This document shows positions 48,693 to 59,060 of a stretch of 64,000 nucleotides of DNA, piece by piece; within the stretch, counting starts at the first letter, position 1, and every line of letters starts with the position of its first letter. The position numbers and the translations under genes were made by a program. Origin of the DNA: Apiospora phragmitis (lineage: Eukaryota > Ascomycota > Sordariomycetes > Amphisphaeriales > Apiosporaceae); contig JAQQWL010000002.1 of NCBI GenBank assembly GCA_038363925.1, forward strand, positions 1,240,001-1,304,000, written 5' to 3'. A model generated the notes under the pieces. It did no database searches. It was not told the origin of the DNA and was given only the letters and a program-made list of their open reading frames with translations.

Positions 48693-50405
48693 TCACATAG
48701 TATACATGAAATCCGGCCGAATGTCGCCCATGGCCCACCGCTCCTCCTCGCCCATAGCCGCCCACTTCGCGTCCAACCTTCCAGCGCGCCGGTCGCGGTT
48801 CATCCGGCGCAGCGCCAGGTGCATCGCGACGGTGCCGCCCAGTAGCGCGACGACCTGGTAGCCCAGCACGACGCCGTGGCCCGTCGCGAAGCGGGGCGCC
48901 TCGCGCGTCAGGTAGATGTTGGACGAGACGACCCCATTCAAATTGCCGAAGCCGACGACCATGCCCAGCACGACGGCGCGCTTGAGCGAGCCCTCGGTGT
49001 TGTTGATGACCCACGACAGCGTGTTGGAGATGGTCGGGTAGATGCCCGCCGCGCCCAGGAAGGTGCCGGCGTACTGGACTTGCGGGTTCTGCGAGGCGAG
49101 CAGCATCACGAAGCCGACGATGCCCACCAGCACGGTGGCGGCGTTGCAGTAGCCGCGGTACTTCGTCTTGTCGGCGACGAAGCCCACGACGACTGTCAGG
49201 ACCGCGGCTACGGCGTAGGGCGGCACGCTCAGCAGCTGCGCGCGCGCGCCGACGTGGCCCATGCCCTTGAGGATGGTCGGCAGGAACAGCGAGAAGGCGT
49301 AAAGGGGCACCAAGGCGCCGCAGTAGATGAACATGTAACCATACGTCTTCCAGTCCCGCAGGGCGGCCCAGATGTGCCGCTTGTCGAAGTCCTCGGCCGT
49401 GCGACCCTGCCGATCCGCGATCAGCCGGCGCTGCATGCGGACCCGGTCCTCGGCGCCCAGAAACCGCGCGTCCTCGGGCCAGTCAAACACCATCCACCAG
49501 CACCCGATGCCCACCAGCACGGTCGCGATGCCCTCCAGAATAAAAATCCACGCCCAGCCGGGGCGGCCCGCGACGCCGTCCATGAGCGCGATGGCGGCGG
49601 CCAGTAAGCCACCAAACGAACCGGCCAAAGCCGCGGCGGAGAAGAAGATGGCGGACCGCACGCCGATCTCGGACGACTTGTACCAGCAGCTCAGATAGTA
49701 GTTAACGCCCGGGAAGAGGCCGGCCTCGGCGATGCCGAGGAAGAAGCGCGCCGCCAGCAGGCCCGGGTAGTTGTGCACGATGCCCATGAGGGTCTGGGTG
49801 ACGCCCCAGACGAAGATGATGGCGGTGAAGAACACGCGTGGGCTCAGCCGCTTCAGCAGCGCGTTGGTCACGGGCTCGGCCGCCGCGTAGCTGATGAAAA
49901 AGATGGTCAGGGTCATGTTGTAGTTCTGGCCTTGCATGCCCAGGTCGTCCTCCATGCCCGCAAGGCGCGCGTTGCCGATGTTGGTGCGGTCCAGGAAGGA
50001 CATGAGGTACACTGTGAGCCAGGAATTTGGGTTTGTCAGTAAAAACAACTCGGCGTGTAAGGTCTGAGAGGGGATTGAGGGTAGGGTAGACTAACAAAGA
50101 CTTAGCCAAGGGATTAGGGCCACGTCCACCTTCCACATCAGCTTACGGTCCTGCGATTTGGGTTAGCATGTTGAGCTTGCTCACTTGGAGTATGGGTTCT
50201 CTACGATAGCTGCTCTCTCCTCGGGCGTCTTGTCCGCATCGGGATCCGGCAGGTTCGCGAGAAGCGCCGCCCGTTCGACGTGCAGAGCATTGGCCGCGGG
50301 CTTGCCCTCCGACAGACTTGCGGCCTCGAGGTCGAAGCCATGGTCCTTCTTCTCGTCGACCGGAACACCGTGGTGCGGTCTTTGGAATGGCACAGGGGCC
50401 GCCAT
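48693..50405 (-). CDS. MFS anion:cation symporter family transporter (Dal5/Tna1-like)
   Basis: Likely plasma-membrane uptake of a small organic anion such as allantoate, nicotinate or pantothenate; the substrate cannot be read from sequence. Model: exons 50405-50205, 50150-50096 and 50011-48693, giving 524 aa. Intron 1 is GTAGAG to CGCAG (54 nt) and joins EERAAI-DRKLMWKVD. Intron 2 is GTTAGT to CACAG with CTGAC and joins PWLSLL-YLMSFLDRTNIGNA. The SFLDRTNIGNA signature in the first membrane helix identifies the subfamily. Others: RFFLGIAEAGLFPGVNYYLS (motif after helix 4) and DKTKYRG between helices 8 and 9. About 12 membrane helices; soluble N-terminus of about 70 residues. Intact. Confidence 0.9.
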
Positions 50406-52228
50406 TGTCGCACCCTTGGTCACACTTCGTGGTGGGCCAGACTAAGACAATGTACGGAAGCCTCGAGGGAACAGGGAGCAAGCTCGAAGTGGTCTGGGAG
50501 CGGGTTGAAGAGGGGGAGAAGAAGGAAGCACACTGGCTAGCAGTACCACGAGGGCAGACTCCGGGGTTCGCGGGGGTGACCATCTCCCCTTTATACCTAT
50601 TCACTCAAGATGGGACACACTCGTCGACGGCCCAATTTCAAGCCGGTCATCCCTTGTCACCATCCTTGATCCAATCCTTCCGCGAACCATGAAGAGCGGA
50701 TGCCCACAGACGTGGTGGGCAGGCCGATTGGATATGACATCCGCGGCGAGGATATGAATTTATCCCTAGCAGCTATGGCGGAGTCAGCGGAGCAGCCAAG
50801 GCCCCCTAACCCCAGATGCCAAGTCATGGGGTGTCTTGCGCAGTGCACAGACTTGCAAATACCCATGATGATGGATGATGATGTTGGATCCTCAGCATTT
50901 TCCTTTCACTAATCAAAAAACTGCGCTCGCCTCCTTGGTTAGCCGTGAGATAACGGCATGTCTCCCTCCTCTCCTTGCTTTCCGACGAGGGGGTTAATCA
51001 ATTCCTGTCGCTGACCGTCTCGGGGGATGGTGAAAATCATAAGAGCAAGGCCATAAATAGATTCTCTGCCACGGCCCACGACAAAGCAAAGCAAACATGC
51101 TGCACTCGCCCGCCCGACCGTTGGCAATAACAATAAAGCATCCTTGTCTGTGGGTTCGTGCCTTGGCACCTAGACAAGGCAATAGATATCAGGCTGGAAC
51201 CCTCTTATTAGATTTCAGTACCTACTCGATGTTACGATAGGCTTCTTTCTGATAGGCCATTTCGGATCCGGGCCACCGGCTGCGGGCTTTCTTCCGTCTT
51301 CGAGAGCCGTTCGCGGTCGCCAAGAACGTGCTTACAATTACCCCGCATGTCTTTGGGTGCTCCTTCCATCCAGAATCACACTCTCCTCCAGGTTTCGGGC
51401 GACGATCTATCCTTGACGTGGTCTAGACTTGTCAATTACCCCAATCCCCCCAATGTGTCCGACGTTGCAGCGCACAACTCATGAAACTTGCCACCATCTT
51501 TGGAGATGGGGCTGCTCTCACTAATTCAAATGTGAATGACGCAAGGATACAAGAAATGATTGATTCGCTTTATCTGTTGCTGCAGAATGGGTTTACCACC
51601 AGCCAAGTACTTGTAAACTGCGACTCCATACACCGCAGTGCGGATTGAAGGATGAGGGATGACTTCTGTCGGCCTTGGACAGTGGCAATGGTACTGAGGC
51701 CAATGATCTGCCTTCAATCGAGGCAACATTTATTTATATCCAAGCCATCTTCAGACCGCTTTGCATTGCCCACAGGTATCCACGAACCTGCCCTAAGCGG
51801 CAGGTGTATGCGCTGCTTATCGTGAAATACCTACGACCTGAACTCCTTATTATCGACCATTCCATCCGCATAGCTGACTGTAAGCCTAATGGCCGCCCCT
51901 CATCATGTCAGCTGTTGACCCCAAGCTATGCGTGAACACCAGCACCGAGGCTACGCGACCAGCTTACCAGCTGGAACCTCCGAGGTATCTGGAAGTTCGT
52001 TCCCCGTCAACGGTCCTTCTTTGAGGATAATGCTACTTGCCACAGACGTATTAGCGCCTCTCATAAGCGACTACGCCTCGATTTGCGGCAATATGATTAA
52101 GTCCCTGGGCGGTGTCCGGAAGCGGCACACGGCGCTCCCCAAACTACGAGAACAACCCATAGGAGAAAAGTGACGTACCAAAAGGGTACTGGGGTAGACA
52201 AAACCCCATGGAAACCCGCGGCCCGGCT
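50406..52228. other. intergenic
   Basis: No gene was recognised. Promoter of the MFS gene at the left. A degenerate downstream extension of the decayed transporter may reach to about 51900, but could not be supported. Confidence 0.45.
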
Positions 52229-52808
52229 TACTGGAAAGCGACGACAATGGTCATGATTCCCAGAAGAAGCACACAGCCAGGAATATCTAATCTCTCCAGG
52301 GACCGGGCGAGTTGGTGCGAAACCCCGTCGGTTGGTGGGTGACCTGCTGGTCCTTTGCTCAGATGACAGGGAAAGTCAGCAGGGACTCCTACGCTTGCCA
52401 TGCCAGACTCATGACGCCAACTGGGACATGGAATGGGAAATTTCATTTCCAGGTCGTGACCGAGATGGCCATGTCTATCATTTGAGTAGCGTATCCTCTT
52501 CAGGGGGTATCATCTCAATGGTAACGATGACGACGAGCGCGTAACTGCCACCGCCACTTATATCCTGAGAGACACGCAAGACAGCACTTCATGATATGGG
52601 TAGGAATAAATATTGGCCCAATGCGTCATGTCGAGAACTTTAGAACAAGAGACACTGGGAGACATTGCGACGTAGGTAGCTCACAATTGTGTCATAGTCT
52701 CAGCTCCTGTACACCCACTCGAGAAAATGGTGAACATAAGGATGGACAACACGTGGATGGGCTTTCGACCGAAGATGTCCCACAACTTGGCTACGATGAC
52801 AATAAAAC
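52229..52808 (-). pseudogene. relic of a drug:H+ antiporter-type MFS transporter
   Basis: Seen on the minus strand, in order. After a CAG acceptor at 52809: IVIVAKLWDIFGRKPIHVLS and LMFTIFSSGCTGAETMTQ, which is the second and third membrane helices with the DxxGRK motif of the superfamily. After an intron-like GTGAGC to ATAAG gap: GGGSYALVVIVTIEMIPPEE, the GGGG-Y-EMVPP motif of 14-helix drug transporters. One base out of frame follows YATQMIDMAISVTT. Then, further along, RLDIPGCVLLLGIMTIVVAF and a GTAAGC donor at about 52230. The FRxIQG segment, the first helix and everything beyond helix 7 are missing or unrecognisable, and stops TGA-TAG occur in the unshifted frame. Inference: a decayed DHA2-type multidrug transporter gene. 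Its flanks (52810-52900) are AT-rich. Confidence 0.65.
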
Positions 52809-54207
52809 CTGAAATATCGCGTGCTTTATTATAATATTAGTATGATATTATCACACCCGGAGTAATAATCGTTAACTAATTATCAGTGCCTGTTACATAG
52901 TAGCTTCCCGCCGTTATTAGCCACATCTTAGTTCTTAATCTGCTCAGGCCGTAATTATCCGATCCCTTTGCCGGGCCGACTCACGAACGGATACGCCGGT
53001 TAGCATGCCATAAAAGGGTATATTTCTCTCCTGGCATACCTAGATCACCTCAAGGATGGTAGGCTCACGCTCCGATCAAACGGTGACGTACTATTCATCA
53101 GTTTTGTACATTCGCCTGGCCTTCGTTCAAAACCCAGGCCCTGTTGTTCGGTAAGGCCCCGAATTGATTGGGTTTCAACACCTTGACAGCCGTCCAGGGT
53201 GAATATTATTACATCATCATGTGGCAACTCCGCACGTGTCTGACGCGCCCTCATTCCGGCGGCAAACATTGGAACACCTAAGGATAAGCATTTGAATTCG
53301 ACTCGAGATCAACCCGGCGGTAGCTAAGACGCTGTGGTATTTCGACTTCACAACTCTACGACTATTTCATAGCGGACCACGAGGGGCCCAACTTGAGCTT
53401 CCGGCCTCTCGTGAACTATTGGGACGAAGACCTGGCCAAGTAATCTGGGTGAATAGCCCGCAACCATACGTGGGGGCCCTTGGGAACTGCAAGTATCGGG
53501 CAGTGATGAATATCCATAGCCGGAGTACTGCAGAACTTGCTATTCGCACACGCGACAGTAATGCCCGTTAGCGACGGTTGTATGCACTGTCGGATTCCAT
53601 CAAACCTCACGCATTTTCTTTGCCTGCTGAAGTATGGCGAGCAACTGAGTCGTATGATTCACACTACCCGAACGACATGACTTACTCGATGGGGTCGAGA
53701 TCAGATAGACAGCTATACACATTCGTTGACAGAACTTCTTGCGGCCGCACAGCAATAACCAGGCATCCAACTCCAAGATGGAATTGCCCTATTTGCCGTA
53801 TCATCTTGGTGGTTTTCGTCAAAGAGATATGTTGCTCTAGAGCGGTTGGCGTTGGGGCTACTGCCCATTGGTGTCATGGACGAACGAAGGGTCCGGTCCC
53901 TATGCTAATTGCTGATCTATTCATCAACTTCGGGAGGAACATCCCGAAGTCACGGCAATTCGGTGGCAAGCTTGGATCGCACCATAGCCATCTAGCGATC
54001 AATAACTTGCATCGTTTTGGAAATTGCCGTCTTCTTCAGCAGGGAGCAACCTCCCAGCGAGATGGCGTACAGAGCCAGCAGAGAAGCCTGGCATCGGACT
54101 AGATGCGGCTGATGGGGTTCCGATAATCGAACAGGTAGGGTACTTGAACATCATCATGGCTGGAGTTGCAAGCAAGCTCAAATGAGCGGGCAGATTGGCG
54201 GGCGACT
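52809..54207. other. intergenic, partly AT-rich
   Basis: 52810-52930 is markedly AT-rich. Several short open frames at 53370-54210 have no domain or splice support. Nothing else. Confidence 0.4.
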
Positions 54208-54964
54208 TCATTCCAGCTCGCCGCCCTGGTTCCGGCTGTTCTCCGACATCCTGTAAGCCTCGGCATACTCATCCCTCTCGAGGGTCAAAACATGACATTG
54301 ATGTTGAAGCTGCTCAAATTCCATGAGCTTTGAGCGAAGCCTGCGGATAAGTTCATGCTTTTCAAGGGACTCAAGATCTTCTCGGTCTGTACACCGAAGG
54401 TCCGGCAGGATATTGGGCTTTCCGATGAGCGGTTTGCCGTTATTGGCGGATGTTGCCTTGGGCTGGCGCAATGGCGAGTGTTGATCTAATGGTGCCGGCA
54501 TGAGGGGCATCTGGCTATCTGTTTTCGGCCGAGCGACTGGCAGGGCATTGCTTGACGGTGACGGAGGAGGGAATGAGCGCTGTGTGCTCTCGCGGTCGTG
54601 GCCGGCGTCATCATCGCCATCATCTTCGTTGGCACTGCCAGGCGAGACCAGGATTGAATGGGAAGTCTCCATGTGACGCTTGAAGTTGTCGAAGCGGCCG
54701 AAACTTCGACTCTTGCCTTTGCATTGCGGGTGGCGACAATAATATTGTCTACCGATACGATGCCTTGATCTCCGATGACGGGCCATAGAGTCCAGGCGAG
54801 TCAACTTTTCACCGCACTCCGGGCAGGCGTAGACGCCCACTGCCCGAGAAGAGGCACTCAGGCGTGTAGGGCCGCCATCGACACCGGGGATGTGTGCCTA
54901 CTTATCTTAGCGACTGGAAGCCAATGCCATGAATTGTTGACCTACCTCCAGGCATGTTCGTCAT
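54208..54964 (-). CDS. C2H2 zinc-finger protein with coiled-coil tail
   Basis: Model: exon 1 is 54964-54946 and exon 2 is 54839-54208 (GTAGGT donor, GGGCAG acceptor, joining Val), giving 216 aa: MTNMPG-VGVYACPECGEKL. The tiny first exon is inferred, because exon 2 has no ATG before the first finger. Finger 1 is C12-x2-C15-x12-H28-x4-H33. Finger 2 is C41-x4-C46-x15-H62-x4-H67, in the order of fungal C2H2 factors with a basic linker. A Ser/Pro-rich, acidic middle and a leucine-containing coiled coil at residues about 165-205 (LESLEKHELIRRLRSKLMEF) suggest dimerisation. The role as a DNA-binding regulator is inferred; the target is unknown. Confidence 0.7.
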
Positions 54965-55857
54965 GTGACTGATGTGCTTGAGAAGGTGCGTACTCGGGAT
55001 GACAAAGGGCAGAAGTCGCGCCCGTACGTTCACTGTCAGACATGTCTCTGGACATCAGCACAGTTGATACTCTTGAAAGTGGTTCTGGACGCTTAGGCAA
55101 GGCTATCGTTTGTCTATGCGATTAGGGTCAGTCGAATGTTTTGTCTGCCTTGGACGGACGGGAGATTGATGGGCTGCATAGAGGTATGTATGCAAACTCA
55201 CCGCGCTTGCTAGAATCTGGCAGCCCAGGATACGTCATCTCATCACAGTTTTCCACGGAAGTCACGATGGAAAGAAGCGTCAAATTTATTGAGCGGACGA
55301 GTTGCAAATAGGAGCCCTCGGCATCAATTTGGTCTCGGGTTTATGGTTGATCTCGCACGCGCAATCGCAATCAGGCAGTGCTGAAAATTGAAGCTCAAAA
55401 CCAAGGCAATCAAGGCCCCATCCATTCCCCATTAGTTAGTTCGGGCCACACCCACCAACCACCAGTCCACCAGCACCCACTTCCAACTGTGGCGCGGGGA
55501 AGGGCAAGAGCGCCGAGTGGCTTATTAGAGAACAAATCGTATCTATCAATGGAGTCCATGGTCAACATGAGCTGAGCCAAGTTCGAACTGGGCTTCATTA
55601 CCGCGTACTTTTTACTGTCGCCGCGTGATCCTCTCCCTCTGAACTGAAAAATATGGCAATGCCGCGAGTACGGCAGAGCATTCGCGCGACAGGAACATCT
55701 TTCGCGTCATCTCCGAAGCCGCCATATGAAAGGGGTGCAGCTTGCAGCAAGCGGTTCTTGAGGTTGGTCTCTCTTTAACGGCATCGGGTGGCCGTCCGTA
55801 ACACCGACTACAAGGCACTTGACTCTTCGATCTATTCATCTTAGGCAACTTCTCAAA
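54965..55857. other. intergenic between divergent genes
   Basis: Promoters of the C2H2 gene and the hydrolase. No gene. Confidence 0.5.
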
Positions 55858-56802
55858 ATGGATTATCCAGAGCCGCTCATCGTCCCTCCACTGTCACTGC
55901 CCCACCAACAGACCTTCATTATCCTCCATGGGCGCGGCTCATCGGCCAGCCTATTTGGACCACCCCTTCTAGACACGCCCCTTTCCCTCAAAGTATCATC
56001 GTCACCTTCGTCAAAAAGGTCTCCTCCGCCTGGTGTCCAATCACTAGCAACCGCTTTCCCACATGCCCGATTTGTCTTCCCGTCTGCTCCCCGGCGTCGG
56101 GCCGCCGTCTACAAGCGTACACTCACGCATCAGTGGTTCGACAATTGGGACCTGGACCCGCCGACCATAAAGCGCGAGGAGCTCCAGAATCCGGGCCTCC
56201 GCGAGACCACCGCATACCTGCATCAGCTCTTGCGGGCCGAGATCGAGTCGGTCCCGGGGGGTGTCAAGAACATCTTCCTCGGTGGTCTCAGTCAGGGCTG
56301 CGCCGCCTCGCTCATCGCCCTATTGCTCTGGGATGGTGATCCTCTGGGCGCTTTTGTGGGCATGTGCGGGTGGCTCCCGTACGCATATCGACTGAGTGGC
56401 CTCATCCAGGCGGGAACGGAGGAGAAGGGTGCCGATGCTTTCGACCCGTTTCAGCGTGATGAAGACGAAGAAGACGAGTCCCAGGATGAGGCAATCGTTC
56501 CGGAGCGCCCAATCGACGAAGCCGTAACTTGGCTGAGAGAACAAATCGACCAAGAATGCGGCAATCGTATCACACGAAAGCAAATTGGGCCGGATATGAC
56601 TCCTGTATTCCTTGGACATGGCGTTCTGGATGACAAAGTTGGTGTTGTGTTAGGCAGAATGACAAGGAATACCCTAACCAAATTGGGACTTCAGGTGACA
56701 TGGGGGGAGTACGAAGACCTTGGTCACTGGTACTCGAAAGAAATGCTCCGGGATCTAACCGACTTCCTCTATGTTAAATCTCTGGGAGACACCCAAGAGT
56801 GA
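55858..56802 (+). CDS. phospholipase/carboxylesterase family hydrolase (acyl-protein thioesterase-like)
   Basis: 314 aa, single exon. The ATG at 55858 (CTCAAAATGGAT) was chosen over non-ATG upstream frame. Seen: FIILHGRGSSASLFG oxyanion region, nucleophile elbow GGLSQG with Ser145, acid HGVLDDKV (Asp258 or 259), and His290 in DLGHWY, i.e. the complete catalytic triad of the family. Compared with canonical acyl-protein thioesterases (about 225-240 aa) it has insertions: a Pro/Ser loop at about 45-65 and an acidic loop (DEDEEDESQDE) before the triad acid. That makes it one of the longer fungal members. Known family roles are deacylation of proteins or lysophospholipids; the substrate here is unknown. 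Intact. Confidence 0.88.
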   Translation: MDYPEPLIVPPLSLPHQQTFIILHGRGSSASLFGPPLLDTPLSLKVSSSPSSKRSPPPGVQSLATAFPHARFVFPSAPRRRAAVYKRTLTHQWFDNWDLDPPTIKREELQNPGLRETTAYLHQLLRAEIESVPGGVKNIFLGGLSQGCAASLIALLLWDGDPLGAFVGMCGWLPYAYRLSGLIQAGTEEKGADAFDPFQRDEDEEDESQDEAIVPERPIDEAVTWLREQIDQECGNRITRKQIGPDMTPVFLGHGVLDDKVGVVLGRMTRNTLTKLGLQVTWGEYEDLGHWYSKEMLRDLTDFLYVKSLGDTQE

Positions 56803-57422
56803 AGGCGTTCAGGAGACGTCGCCAATACCAACATCGAGAAGATCCGCGGCTACCTATCTGGATGCCAGTGGAATTTCACATACTGAATGTAATTTTGTCA
56901 ATTCGGGACCCAAAATGGTTGAATTGGTTTACACCTAGTTGCCAATTAGGGAAAGCCAGTCGAGCAAGGTTAGGTACAAAACGTACTGCAAGTCCACGTC
57001 AATTCATTCTCTATGGTAAAGATCCTCGAGCCTGACGAGCTACAGATCCCGAGTTATACAATGTCACCTTGGGTGCTATGCATCATCCTACATAACAGAC
57101 ACTTGCCAGTGAAGATGCGGAGCATGAGGGGGGGGGAAGGACTTGAGGGGGCATTTTGACAGGTGGGGTAGTTCTCGGTCCATGCCACCCCCAGAATCAG
57201 TCCCTGTCAATTCCCCATGGGGTACTACTACCCGCTGTGAGCACTCAGATCCTGGTGCTCATAGACATGGCGTGTTAAAGCTGAACGAATCCGGATTAGC
57301 GAGAATCCGGGCGTACTTGTCAGTCGTATAAGTCCTTGACTGCCCGGCACCAAGTATGGTTGCCCCTCACATCATGTCGCCCCCGTGGTGTAAGCAAGAG
57401 ACGCTTCAACAGAGCCGTTAGG
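56803..57422. other. intergenic
   Basis: Promoter region of the sugar-type transporter. Nothing else was recognised. Confidence 0.5.
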
Positions 57423-59060
57423 ATGACAACTGAAAAACATGGTACCGCAGAAGCGGCAGATATTCTCGAAAATGCGCTGCCGCATAGCTTCGCTACACCG
57501 GAGAAGACACTGGATCTGGCCAAGCAGGCCAACAGCGAGGAACATAGTCTAACACTGCGAGACGCTCTGCGGCAGTACCCAAGGGCCGTTCTCTGGTCGG
57601 CCTTGCTCTCGACCTCCATAATCATGGAGGGATACGACCTTGTATTGATGAGCTCCTTCTTCGCACAGCCGGCCTTCTCCGAGCATTTCGGCGTATATGA
57701 CCCCGGCACCGGCAAGTACCAAATCACCGCGTCGTGGCAGAACGGCCTGTCCAACGCCGTCAGCGTCGGAACTATGGTCGGCGCGTTCGCGAACGGCTAC
57801 TTCACCCACAAGTTCGGCTATCGCAAGGTCCTACTCGCGTCGCTGTGTCTCATCACGACTTTCATCTTCATCCCCTTCTTTGCTGTTAACCTGCCCATGC
57901 TGCTGGTGGGCGAGTTCCTGTGCGGGGTCCCCTGGGGCGTCTTTGCCACCATGGCGACCGCCTATGCTTCCGAGATCTGCCCCATGGCCCTGCGCGGCCA
58001 CCTGACCGTCTACGTAAACCTCTGCTGGGCCTTCGGCCAGCTCATCTCCGCGGGCGTCCAGGCGGGCTTCTCTGAGAACCCGACGGAATGGGCTTATAGA
58101 ACCCCCTTCGCCATCCAGTGGGCCTGGCCCATTCCCCTGTTCGCCATCCACTGGTTCGCGCCCGAGTCTCCCTGGTACTACGTCCGCATCAATCGCCCGG
58201 ACCTTGCCGAGGAGAGCCTCGTCCGCCTCGGCTCGGCGGGGCGCACGAGAACCAAGACGAGCGCGCGTGAGGCCGTGGCCATGATGATCCACACCAACGA
58301 GCTCGAGAAGCGCGTCGGCGAGGGCACCTCGTACCTGGACTGCTTCCGCGGCATCGACCGCCGCCGCACCGAGATCGCGTGCATGGTCTTCGCCGCGCAG
58401 CCCTTCTGCGGGTCATCCATGGGCGGGACGCCGACCTACTTCTTCGTGCAGGCGGGCCTGCCGAGCACCATATCGTTCCAGATGTCGTGCGGCGGTCTGG
58501 GCCTCGCGGCGCTCGGCACCATTGTCGTGTGGTGGCTAATGCAGCACTTCGGCCGGCGCACGCTGTACCTCTGGGGCCTCGGCCTGCTGACGGCGATCCT
58601 GATGGTTGTGGGCTTCATCAGCGTGGGCACGGGCGCCGGCTCGGCCGCGGGCAACTATGCGCAGGCCACCATGATGCTGCTGTGGCTCTTCGTCTACTAC
58701 CTGACCGTGGGGCCCATCTGCTACGCCATCATCGGCGAGACCTCGTCGATCCGGCTGCGCACCAAGAGCGTCTGCCTCAGCCGCATCGTCTACTACGCCG
58801 CCCAGATCGTCTGCAACGTCGTCAACCCCTACATGCTGAACCCGACGGCGGGCGACTGGAAGGGCAAGACGGGCTTCTTCTGGGGCGGCATGGCGTTCTT
58901 GTTCTTCGTCTGGACCTATTTCCGCCTGCCCGAGATGCGGGGCAAGACGTTCGAGGAGCTGGATGTCCTGTTTGCGCGCGGGGTGCGGACCCGGGATTTC
59001 GCTGGATACAGGGTGGATGCGTATGCGGAGGGGGATGGGGCTTTGAGAAAGGCCAAGTGA
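57423..59060 (+). CDS. MFS sugar porter, alpha-glucoside (maltose) permease type
   Basis: 545 aa, single exon from ATG 57423. Probable proton symport of maltose or related alpha-glucosides (family knowledge). Seen: a hydrophilic N-terminus, then LSTSIIMEGYDLVLMSSFF in helix 1, characteristic of this branch, and QNGLSNAVSVGTMVGAFANG. Also the sugar-porter motif after helix 4, PESPWYYVRINRPDLAEESL after helix 6, and GRRTLYLWGLG between helices 8 and 9. The C-terminal PEMRGKTFEELDVLF matches the PETKGxTLEEID tail. 12 helices; intact. Upstream the frame has no ATG, so the start is secure. Confidence 0.92.
   Translation: MTTEKHGTAEAADILENALPHSFATPEKTLDLAKQANSEEHSLTLRDALRQYPRAVLWSALLSTSIIMEGYDLVLMSSFFAQPAFSEHFGVYDPGTGKYQITASWQNGLSNAVSVGTMVGAFANGYFTHKFGYRKVLLASLCLITTFIFIPFFAVNLPMLLVGEFLCGVPWGVFATMATAYASEICPMALRGHLTVYVNLCWAFGQLISAGVQAGFSENPTEWAYRTPFAIQWAWPIPLFAIHWFAPESPWYYVRINRPDLAEESLVRLGSAGRTRTKTSAREAVAMMIHTNELEKRVGEGTSYLDCFRGIDRRRTEIACMVFAAQPFCGSSMGGTPTYFFVQAGLPSTISFQMSCGGLGLAALGTIVVWWLMQHFGRRTLYLWGLGLLTAILMVVGFISVGTGAGSAAGNYAQATMMLLWLFVYYLTVGPICYAIIGETSSIRLRTKSVCLSRIVYYAAQIVCNVVNPYMLNPTAGDWKGKTGFFWGGMAFLFFVWTYFRLPEMRGKTFEELDVLFARGVRTRDFAGYRVDAYAEGDGALRKAK

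Noticed and set aside
50151..50184. 34-nt intron with frame shift in the Dal5-like transporter
   Set aside because: A GTAGAG donor at 50204 gives a normal 54-nt intron that keeps frame.
52685..52830. Idea that the transporter relic is an active gene with unusual splice sites
   Set aside because: Even with alternative sites, stops and missing helices remain.
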